Source: Diphasiastrum complanatum (taxonomy: Eukaryota > Streptophyta > Lycopodiopsida > Lycopodiales > Lycopodiaceae). From it: a stretch of 64,000 nt of DNA. Below are positions 11,459-20,620 of this stretch, piece after piece (position 1 is the first letter of the stretch; each line of letters begins with the position of its first letter). The notes below the pieces were generated by a model, which was not told the origin of the DNA, did no database searches, and was given only the letters and a program-made list of their open reading frames with translations. The position numbers and the translations under genes were made by a program. The DNA lies in assembly GCA_029204225.1 (NCBI GenBank), contig CM055095.1, positions 16,150,049-16,214,048 on the forward strand, written 5' to 3'.

Positions 11459-12000
11459 ATGGCAAACATGGGAGAGCCCATTTTGAGTGAAAGTAGCAAA
11501 TTGGACGGGATTTCTAACTATGCAGTGCGGAAATTCAAAATGAAAAACATACTGATGGAGAAAGACGCATGGGAAGTCGTCACAGGTGATGAGAGAAGGC
11601 CGCCCAATGAAGCAGACATCAAAGTGTTCGACAAAAAGATGAGGAAAGCTTTGACCTTCATTAACTTGTCATTGAAGGATCACATCATTACCCACATTTG
11701 TGATGCCATTACACCCAGATAGGCATGGGATGTGCTAAAGGAGCAGTTCGAGATGTCAAATCCGTCAAGAATCATGTTTCGAAAGTCAAAGTTGAATAGT
11801 GCCCGCATGGAGCAAGGAGAGCACATTCAGACGTACATGACCAGAATCAAGACAATGAGAGATGAACTGCATTCTATTGGTGAGCGCATAGGTGATGTGG
11901 AGCTGGTGCACAATGCATTGTGCGGCATTGCAGAACCCTATCAGATGTTTGTGAGTGGAATAGCATCAAGAGAAAGATTGCCAACCTTTGATGAGCTCAC
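11459..12000 (+). pseudogene. Copia gag (UBN2-like), element A
   Basis: The ATG at 11459 opens MANMGEPILSESSKLDGISN. The domain continues with FKMKNILMEKDAWEVV, then an in-frame TAG at 11720-11722 where element B has Gln, then LNSARMEQGEHIQTYMTRIK, LHSIGERIGDVELVHNAL and LPTFDELT, and a TGA at 12002. This is the plant copia capsid domain. Two stops and a frameshift at the end kill it. Confidence 0.8.
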
Positions 12001-12615
12001 ATGAATCTTGATGCAGGAAAAATGGTGAAAGCTAGACGTCAAAATACTGACGATCAGGCACTTGCGACATGCCAAAAACAAGGCAAGGGCAAGGGCAAGA
12101 AGAAGTCTAAGCAGCAATTTGCCAAGTCTCAGGAAAACGAGGGATCTTCCAGTAAAACTAAGAAGAAAGACAAGTGCTTCCATTGTGGTAAAAAAGACCA
12201 TTGGAAGAGTGAATGTCACAAATTCTTGGCGGAACAAGGCAAGGGGAAACCAAAACAAGCAGGTAACCTTGTCGATGAGGGTGAGATTGAAGACTCTAGC
12301 ATCTTCATATCTGCATTGTCATCTAATCAAGATGATCAGGCATGGTATATTGACTCGGGATCCACAAGACACATGACAGGTAACAAGAATTGGTTCAGTA
12401 GTTTGAAAGTGTTGGATAATGGAACATTTGTTTGTGAGGTGTGCAAGATCAAGGGGATAGGCACCGTATCAATCCAACTACCTGATGGCAAAAGCAGGAT
12501 GATCAAGGAGGTACTTTACAGACCAGGTTTGAAGAAAAATCTACTTTTTGTTGGAGTCATTACTGATCAAAAGTTGAAAGTAGAATTCGCCCATGATCGT
12601 TGCTTAAGGATGTGA
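12001..12615 (+). pseudogene. Copia nucleocapsid and protease, element A
   Basis: This frame holds a Lys-rich stretch, the zinc knuckle CFHCGKKDHWKSEC (CX2CX4HX4C intact), then the aspartic protease active site WYIDSGSTRHMTGN (usual DSGA(S/T)xH is DSGSTRH here), and the PR end RPGLKKNLLFVG. A TGA at 12613-12615 ends the frame just before the pre-integrase domain. The frame is shifted by one from the gag frame upstream. Confidence 0.8.
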
Positions 12616-12663
12616 ACCAAAAGTTCAAAGTTATTGTGGCTGGAGTAAGATCCCAATACAAAA

Positions 12664-13741
12664 TTGTATAGGTTGAATGCTACAATTAAGGGGCAACACG
12701 AACTTGTATCGTCCATTCCATCGCAAATTGAGTTGTGGCATAAGAGGCTTGGTCACTTGAACTTGGAAAGCCTCAGTTTGATGAGAAAAAGAGATGGTAA
12801 CAGGACTGCCTACCATAGAAGATCACTTGAAATCGATGTGCGAATCCTGTGTATATGGGAAGCAACATGGAGAGAAGTTCAATAAAGGGGGTGTTGCAAA
12901 AGCAAAGAACATCCTGGATTTAATCCACACATATCTATGCGGGCCTATGAGGACCATGTCCTTAGGTAAAGCCTTCTATTTCATGACCTTTATTGATGAT
13001 ATGTCACGTAAGACGTGGATCTACTTCTTGAAAAAAAATCAGATGCATTTGATAGCTTCAAGAGCTTTAAAGCATTGGTCGAAAATCAGACAAGTAGGAA
13101 GATCAAAGTCCTAAGATCAGATAGTGGAGGTGAGTACAAGTCTAATGACTTCAATGATCTTTGTGATCAATGTGGGATTAAAAGACAATTTACGCAAGCT
13201 TATACTCCTGCTCTCAATGGTGTAGCTGAGCACAAGAACTGTACAATTGTGGAAAGTGTCAAATCTATGCTAGCTGAGATGAAACTACCAAAAGATTTTG
13301 GTCAGAAGCATGTAGCACGGCAGTCTATCTTCAAAATAGAAGTCCTACCATTGCCATACCAAAGATAACACCTAGGAAGCATTCACGAAGAAGAAGCCAA
13401 AGGTGAACCACTTGCGAATCTTTGGATGTAAGGCCTTTGTACACATTCCTAAGGAAGAGAGACGTAAACTTGATGTAAAAGCTATCAAGTGTATATTCCT
13501 AGGATATGATGATCGTGTGAAGGGCTATAGATGTTTTGATCCAGTGGAAAGCAAAATCCATATAAGCCGTGATGTTATCTTTGATGAATCCAAGATGTAT
13601 GAAGACGAGGATGCTGAGAAGATAGACACATCCACTGGGAAAGATGGTATAGTGAGGATACCACCTGATGATGATCCATTCATTGACCTTCCGAGTGATG
13701 AACATGAGGATACATCTCAAGATACTACTACTCAACCTTAA
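12664..13741 (+). pseudogene. Copia integrase, element A
   Basis: The GAG-pre-integrase motif ELWHKRLGHLNLESL lies at 12730. The core is split over two frames: LIHTYLCGPMRTM, IDDMSRKTWIYFLKK, then LRSDSGGEYKS and LNGVAEHKN. The first catalytic Asp (HTDLCGP in the family) is Tyr, codon 12932-12934; the second Asp and the Glu are present. The C-terminal part NHLRIFGCKAFVHIPKEER to SRDVIFDESKMYEDEDAEK follows at 13403, ending in TAA at 13739 where B has CAA. Frameshifts and a stop make it inactive. Confidence 0.8.
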
Positions 13742-13891
13742 GAGACAGGTTGGAGAGGTAGGGACAAACCTTTTGGTGCAAGAAGTATTGAAGTTGCAGG
13801 TGACAAACGCAAGGAGAAGGATGTACCGTGGGATACATTTTCACCAGGAAGCCGAACACCTGACAGGAAGCTCCCTAAGTGGTTTGAGAGA

Positions 13892-14995
13892 TTGTTGGAG
13901 AGCCGCGACATAGATGACTTTCCAGGATCATCTAACCAGGGAGAGCTACAAAGAATGACAAGAGAGAAGACTCAACCTGAAAGGTATGAAGCAAATTATG
14001 CTCTCTTAGCTAGCATTATTCAAAGCAAAGAACCTTCGACTTATGGTGAAGCGAAGGATGATGACATTTGGGTCAAGGCCATGGGAGAGGAGATGGAGTC
14101 AATTGCTAAGCATAGCACATGAGACTTAGAAGAACCACCAGTTGGCAAGAAACCCATTGGTTGCAAATGGGTATACAGGACTAAGTACCATGCAGATGGA
14201 AGTATAGCAAAGCCCAAGGCAAGATTGGTGATCAAAGGGTACACACAAAATAAAGGCATCAACTATGAGGAGACCTTTGTGCCGATTTGTAAGTGGAATA
14301 CTCTACGTCTACTTGTTGCTTTAGCTTCACATTTTGGTTGGCCTTTGCATCAGATGGATGTGAAATTTGCTTTTCTAAATGGTGAGTTAGAAGTGTTCAT
14401 GGATCAACCTGAAGGCTTTGTAGTGAAGGGAGATGAAAATAAAGTATGTCGCTTGAAGAAAGTGCTTTATGGTCTTAAACAAGCACCACGTGCGTGGTAT
14501 AGCAGGATTGATGCCTACTTTTGTTTCATCCAAATCTTTATGTCTTATGCTTTGATGGTATGGTTGCTTTGATTGCTCTTTATGTTGATGACTTGACTAT
14601 TACGGGAAATAATCAAGAGATGATAGACATGATCAAGGAAGACCTCATGGAACAATTCGAGATGATAGATCTCAGCCTGATGCATTAATGCCTTGGAGTA
14701 GAAGTGTGGCAAAAAGGACATGAAGTGGGTTTAACACAGGTGAAGTATGTCAAAGAGTTGTTGCACAGGTTTAGGTTGCAGGATTGCAAACCAGTAAACA
14801 CTCCTATTGAACCAGGTAAAAAGCTTTCTAAGCTTGATGAGTCATAGTCATTTGATGCTACGCTGTATAGACAATTAGTAGGAAGCTTGATTTACATTAC
14901 CATGACTAGACCAGATATATGCTATGATGTTGGCATTGTAAGTCAGTTTATGGCAGCACCTACGGAAACACATTAGAAGGTAGCTAAACGCATCT
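13892..14995 (+). pseudogene. Copia reverse transcriptase (RVT_2), element A
   Basis: Motifs in order: TYGEAKDDDIWVKAM, a stop TGA at 14120, [70 protein letters not shown], then a small deletion and frameshift at about 14515, the catalytic LYVDDLTITGNN at 14578, and LVGSLIYITMTRPDICYDV. The YVDD box is intact, unlike in element B. At least four stops or shifts are present. Confidence 0.8.
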
Positions 14996-15002
14996 GCGTT
15001 AT

Positions 15003-15347
15003 GTGAAAGGCACTTCAGAGTATGGCTTGATTTACGGGAAGCATGATGGTTTACCTGAGTTGTGTGGCTATGTGGATGCGGATTGTGGAGGTGACTATGA
15101 TGATCGTAGATCCACCACAAGGTATGTATTCCAGTTTTGTGGTAGTTGCTTTTCCTGGTCTAGTAAGAAGCAAAGTACAATTGCTCTTTCCACCACAAAA
15201 GCAGAGTATAAGGCAATGTGTAGTGCAGCACATGAAGCTATATGGTTGAGACAAATCTTGGAAGAAATTGGCATGATGCAAAAAAATCCCACGACTTTAC
15301 ATAGCGACAGTCAGAGTGGCATTCAGCTAGCAAAGAATCTACTTTAA
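15003..15347 (+). pseudogene. Copia RNase H, C-terminally deleted, element A
   Basis: The frame carries GTSEYGLIYGKHDGLPELCG, YVDADCGGDYDDRRSTTRYV, STIALSTTKAEYKAM and TLHSDSQSGIQLAKN, then ends in Leu-Leu-stop right at the polypurine tract. In element B about 60 more residues follow GIQLAKN, including FTKPLTGEKFDKF. The last part of RNase H is therefore deleted in A, with the deletion ending next to the LTR. Confidence 0.8.
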
Positions 15348-15354
15348 GGGAGAG
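15343..15354 (+). other. Polypurine tract of element A
   Basis: TTTAAGGGAGAG immediately before the 3' LTR start AGTTAG, as expected for the plus-strand primer of reverse transcription. Confidence 0.6.
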
Positions 15355-15628
15355 AGTTAGAATTAAAGTAGAATCACTGTGTTACTGTACTGTGGGTCCT
15401 ATCAGTGGATAAAGATCATTTGGCCTCGCCACGAGGCAAGTCGATGGGACACGCGTCCCGCCAACGGCAACCTAGGTCATGCAAGGGTTGCCTGAGTGAA
15501 CAACTATATGTACAGTGTAATTTCATTTTGAGAAATACAGTTGCTATGTGAGCTTGCTGTGGAGAGTGATTTCTATCTGTGTTACTGTGTAGCATGATGT
15601 GTGTCCCTGTGCAAAGCAAATTCTAAGT
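15355..15628 (+). repeat. 3' LTR of element A
   Basis: 274 bp, AGTTAGAATT to AATTCTAAGT, followed by CCCTT. About 25 differences from the 5' LTR by eye. Confidence 0.8.
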
Positions 15629-16245
15629 CCCTTGACAAGTCAGACAAAATTTTCTACACCTTTGTCTTTTTTGCTACTAAAAAAACCAATTTCACCTTCT
15701 CCTGGTATAACTCCAATTGGAATGTTTCTGACTCCCCCCCATCTCTGGAAGTCTAGGTTTTGGCGAAACCACAAAATCAGAAGTGGCAAGCTTAGAGTTT
15801 TCTCTATGAGGATTCTTCAACTTTCTCTTCGTGTCCGAGTGAACTACAGAGGGGATGTGTCACATGTCTGATGCAAAATATTTGATGAGGATGTGAATCA
15901 CTTGTTCTTTATTGCTATGCTCCGCTTTGGAAGATAGTTACTGATCTCTTTATTGCACGTTTTCATGCCAAGTTGAAGAGATTCAGCCACTTAGACCTAC
16001 TGTTGAATGATATCATGTTTGATGATGAAAATGTTAATAACTTCTGGCAATGCATTAGGATCACTACTTTATGGAATATTTGGCTAGACAGAAATAGTAG
16101 AGAATTTGGGAATGGTGATTTTTACATTTCCCCTCCATTCCTCTTTAACGAGTCTGATAAGCTTTTGCTTCTTTAAGTTTTGCTGTTACTATGTATCTTG
16201 TAAAAAGTCTATAATTGATGGTCAATTTCTTCAAGAAAAAAAATG

Positions 16246-17794
16246 AATGTTTTATTATTTAAGTAGATTTCTCACAATCAACATGGGTTGTAATCTACAA
16301 AATAATTTCAAAAAGTTAATTTGGCCTTTTAGTTTTTTTTTTTTTGTACTTTCTTTACATGAACCTTTTTATTTTAGTGGTTTTAGCACAAAGTTCCTAT
16401 TCTTTTGGCATGGTTTTACTTTTTTTGTTTTTTTGGGTCAAAATGTCTCGTTTTGTAATAAATTTTCATAAATTTTGAACTTTTTTTTTTTTTTTTTGAA
16501 AAAACACGTTTTTGTCTTTTAATGATTATGAGTTGTTTCAAAGAATTTATCTTCCATGCCTTGAAGTGCTAGAAGATAGAAAGAATAAAAAGAACGAGTT
16601 AAGTACTATTTTTCAGAGATTCATGCAAAAGAAGGTGATACAAAAAATCATGTTGAGCATTATTGTGCACATTAAATATAAAAGATCATGCTGAGCATTA
16701 TTGTGCACATTTGAAACTATAAAAACAAAAATACATCATTTAGCCCAATTAACCTGAAAAGAAAAACTTGAGCTGTAAAAGAATTGTTAAAATAGCTTAC
16801 CACAATAAGCTATCACACAAGGATAAGAGAGTTTTCTTTATAATAATACAATAGAAAAACTCAAGGTTTGTGTGTCATTAAAATGAGTCAAAGCATTCAT
16901 CTTATAGTATGGCAAATAAAAGCAAACAAGTGCATGCATTTGATATTTATGTTTTAGGTCCTAGAATTTAAAGTTCCTTGCGTACAACATTTGATGTTTA
17001 TGTACTTTTTATTTGAATCTTGTATTATCAATCATATTAAGTTCCTTGAAAGGACATGTCCTTTATAAAGGCAAGAACAACTAAACTTACTTTACTAGGG
17101 ATATGAAAATAATATAAATTTGATAACTAGCTTGGACCACTCTCTCCTTATTGTTGTGTCACATTAGAGTTAAGCCACACTTTCTATATGGTCCATTTTA
17201 GATGATGTCAATTATGAGCTCCTCACATCATTCTCTTGTAAAGTCATTTAGAGATACATGCATGAAGAATGCATACTAATTGAGACATTTCACCTTACAA
17301 ACCCACATCAATTAGGTGGGTTTTTCTTTTTCTAGGTGGGGTGGGGTGGGGGTTTGTTTTTTTTTAAAGGGGGAGTGGGGACCGCGACCACCTATACAAA
17401 TGAACAAGTGGATCCCAAATGACATATTTGCCTTAGAGCATTTGAAGGCCAAACAGCTTTCTATTTATACAAAGTATTCACTTATCAAGTAGATAATTAG
17501 TCTCGTGATGTGCCTCATTGTGTTTGCCACCAAATTACATACACGTTGGGGCAATGCATACTAAAAAGAAGGTAGTGTGATGCTCTCTTATTCTAGGCGT
17601 TATATTATAAAAGTTTTACATCGTGCAAGCAACTAGCTTCTAGAGGTTAATTAACATGTATATTTAAATACAAACTCTATGTGAGACACCTTGCCAATCA
17701 ACACAAACTAAAAGCCTAGGGGGATGACTTTGGAAAAAGCTAGTGTAATGCGTAAAACAAACCCCAATACCCACCTTTTTTTCTTTAACATTTT
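16246..17794. other. AT-rich spacer between inverted LINE ends, G-rich tract
   Basis: No gene supported. Long T runs at 16330 and 16480. GAAAGAATAAAAAGAA-type sequence is followed by a short direct repeat of ATCATGCTGAGCATTATTGTG near 16647 and 16684. At about 17335-17385 the plus strand has GGTGGGGTGGGGTGGGGG and then GGGGGAGTGGGG, enough G runs for a possible G-quadruplex. Confidence 0.5.
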
Positions 17795-18440
17795 TTTATT
17801 CTCTTGAATAAAATTGACCATAGATTAATAGACTTTTTACAATATACAGAGAATCATTAAAACTTAAAGAAGCATAAGCTTATCAGCCTCTTTAAAGAGG
17901 AGTATAGGGGAGATGTAGAAATCACCATTCCCAAGTTCTCTACTATTTCTATCTAACCAAATGTGCCACAAGGTTGTGATCCTGATACATTGCTAGAAGG
18001 AATTGGCCTTTCCATCATCAAACAAATTCATTCAACAATAAACCTGAGTGGCTGAATCTCTTAAACTTGGTATGAAAACGAGCAATAAAAAGGTCAGTCA
18101 CAATCTTCCAAGGCGGAGAGTAACAATGGAAGAACAGGTGAGTCACATCTTCATCAAATATTTTGCATTTAGAGCAGGCATGTGACACATCCCCTCTGTA
18201 ATTCGCATGAACATGGAGAGAGAGCTGAAGGATTCTCAAAGAAAGTATTATTAGCTTGCCGGTTTTGATGTTGTGGGTTCTACGAAATCTAGATTTCCAC
18301 AAATGGGGGGGATCAGAAACATTCCATTTAGTATTGTACCAGGAGAAGGTGAAGTTGGGTTCCTTAGTAGCAAGTTAATGGCTACTAGAACATTATGTCT
18401 TGAAAATGGTCTCTCTCATTATGCTCCCTAAGAGCATAAA
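17795..18440 (-). mobile_element. LINE 3' end, inverted copy
   Basis: On the minus strand an open frame (18302-18018) gives KSRFRRTHNIKTGK, the zf-RVT zinc finger as CSKCKIFDEDVTHLFFHC with all Cys/His ligands, and PPWKIVTDLFIARFHTKFKR. This finger is typical of plant LINE ORF2 C-termini. It stops at 18018. Homology continues to a T-rich run near 17795, the complement of a poly-A tail. The copy on the plus strand at 15629-16245 has lost part of the finger. The 5' side is truncated near 18440. Confidence 0.75.
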
Positions 18441-20580
18441 TGAATCCATCTTGTAGTTGCTTCTTGGTTCACATCTCCTTTCTTTAGCCTTGAGGTTGAA
18501 AGTCACATTACATCTCCACTATAAAAAGCATGAGAAAAGTTGTACCACCTAGCCCAAGAGAGTTTAATTAGTAGTAATTTGAATGCTCTCCATGTGTAAA
18601 TAAGGCCAAGTTATCACGTGCAACTTGGCTAAAAATAATGATGATGTCATCACCAAAAAGGGTAGGCCACAACCTTACTTGTAACTCAAAAACAAAAAGT
18701 TTAAACTTATACTACACAATTGGGATTGGTTGGGTTTGGTTTCACCTTGGGAATTTGGCTCGCCCTAGATGGCTCATTGTGAGATTGGGCAAAATGTGAT
18801 GAACCTAGCACATATACACTTTACAAAGCTCTAGCATTCTAATTGACATATGTTCACTAGAGTTTGGAGTGAGATTCACTTGATAAGATAATAGGTTACC
18901 TACCATGTAACATGCCATCATTGAGTCCCTAAATGTGGCATGCTACATTTGGGAAAACAACCTGGATAAGGTGATTTGAAAGATCTCGAGCAACTTTGTC
19001 ACATGGGAAAATGAAAAAATAGATTTTGAAGTTCAAGAAGATGCACAAATTTAAGTTGTATTTTAGAAGATTGCTTCACATTGTTGAAGAGCATTAAATG
19101 GTGCAAACGTTGAGATTCGTCAATAAACTATAATTATGTCCATTCCTTGTTTGTTTTAACCCGTGGGGACAATTTTGCCCAAAAAATGTTGAACCCCACA
19201 TCATGAACTTTGAAAGTGATCTCGCCTATTTTTTTGGCATATCATGAAATCAAAAGTATATAAAATTTACACAAGACCATTGTGCTCATAATGCGTGTAT
19301 ATTCAAATCTTACATAAATCAACGATCTATATTGAGTTCATGTTAGATGACCACCAATGGAATAATAATGGAACCTCATTTTTTTTAACAAATCTAATTG
19401 GCTCTAATTTTTAGGCCTCAACATAGAAGGTCCTCATGGATGAAATCTCGAAAATACTTAAATTGCATGGATGAATTGACTACGTAGCTCTAACATATGG
19501 ATGCAATCTTGAAATTGTTTTTGTTTATTTCTTTTAAGACTATCGTGACACACATTATGTACGATAATGGGTTTGATAGCCGATAGCAAGGATGTAATGG
19601 GTCGTCTTCTCGTCTCTCCACTACCATGGCTCGACGAGAAGACTTGCCACTATAGTCTTACAATGGGCCTCCAAACAACCATTATCTAGTTCATAAAAGT
19701 GATGTAAATAAATTTAAGTAAAGAGGTTATGACAAATGGAGATGCATAAGTGAGACTTGTAACAAGAATTTGAGCATTAAATAGGGGTCTTTATTGCCAT
19801 CTTTTACACTTTGAAAGGTCTTTATAGTGATCTTTGCACATAAATAGGCATTGCCATATTTTGGGTTTACAAAGGTCATTATAGTAATCTTTGCACATAA
19901 ATAGGCATCTCCATCTTGTATGCTTAGAAACGGTTTTATAGTGATCTTTGCACATGGTTCTATGGCTTGGCTTAATAGCCTTGTTATAATTTTACATCTA
20001 GATTACTTTATGAGGTGAAAAGGTTATTGAAAAGACCACTCCTCAATACAAACCTAAAAGAGACACCTCATCTTTAAGAAAATGTATCAAAAGATTGTGT
20101 TTTTTGATATCGAGACATACCTTAAGAACTATATAGAGTAATTCAAGTAATCCTATTTGCAAATATGCCTCGTGAGATTCCTTTTCCTGTGGTCAACTGG
20201 CAAACACTTAAATTACTCATTCACTCTTATTTGAATGAATGAACAATGTATTTCTAGCGTGCCACATGGAAGTCAACAACTTCATGAGAGCTACTGATTG
20301 CTAGAGTTTGAAGGGCAGGCAAAGTTGTGTTTCTCAAAAATTTCATGATTAGTGTTGTTATTTATCCGAAGTTTATTGGGTCCTAAGTTCAAGGCCCCCC
20401 CATTTTAAAATCAAGATCCATTATCAAAGTCTATTTGGGCCCAAGTTCACGGCCCCCCTTTAGAAATGATGCATTATTGTTGTGATTAAAATTTGTTTGA
20501 AACCGTCGTCTCATCCCATTAATACAATGCTATTGCCCACGATCATCTTGGCTTCAAATTTCTCTCAGAATTCAGGAAAT
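18441..20580. other. AT-rich spacer upstream of the GT47 gene
   Basis: No gene seen. Three imperfect tandem units starting AAATAGG at 19779, 19842 and 19899 share CTTTGCACAT (spacing 63 and 57). Near 20370 and 20430 a short phrase ending AAGTTCA(A/C)GGCCCCCC is repeated. I see no clear TATA box near the gene start. Confidence 0.45.
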
Positions 20581-20584
20581 AGAA

Positions 20585-20620
20585 CGAGAGAGAGAAAGAG
20601 AGGGAGAGGGAGAGGGAGGA
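20585..20620 (+). promoter_or_regulatory. GA-repeat 5' leader of the GT47 gene
   Basis: A GAGAGA/GGGAGA tract ends one base before the ATG at 20621. GA-rich leaders are common in plant genes. No transcription start can be fixed from sequence alone. Confidence 0.4.

Larger units (their letters stand above)
9862..15628 (+). mobile_element. Ty1/copia element A (5.77 kb, decayed)
   Basis: 5' LTR, tRNA-iMet primer site, 1.3-kb leader, then gag, zinc knuckle, protease, integrase, RT and RNase H in copia order, followed by a polypurine tract and 3' LTR. Target duplication CCCTT on both sides. The two LTRs differ at about 9 percent of positions by eye, and the coding part has many stops and frameshifts, so this is an old insertion. 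Element B (24507-30198, minus strand) is the same family, closely similar throughout. Confidence 0.9.
9731..16245 (+). mobile_element. LINE 3' end, split by copia element A
   Basis: The open frame entering element A ends NKWLFRAL. Removing A and one CCCTT copy, it continues without a break into DKSDKIFYTF at 15629, which supports A having inserted into this element. After the insertion the frame gives the region before the zf-RVT zinc finger, a stop near 15870, then FDEDVNHLFF and later TTLWNIWLDRNSREFGNG, typical of the C-terminal end of plant L1-type LINE ORF2. The copy ends near 16245 in CAAGAAAAAAAA. The exact 5' limit is uncertain. It matches the inverted copy at 17795-18440. Confidence 0.65.
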
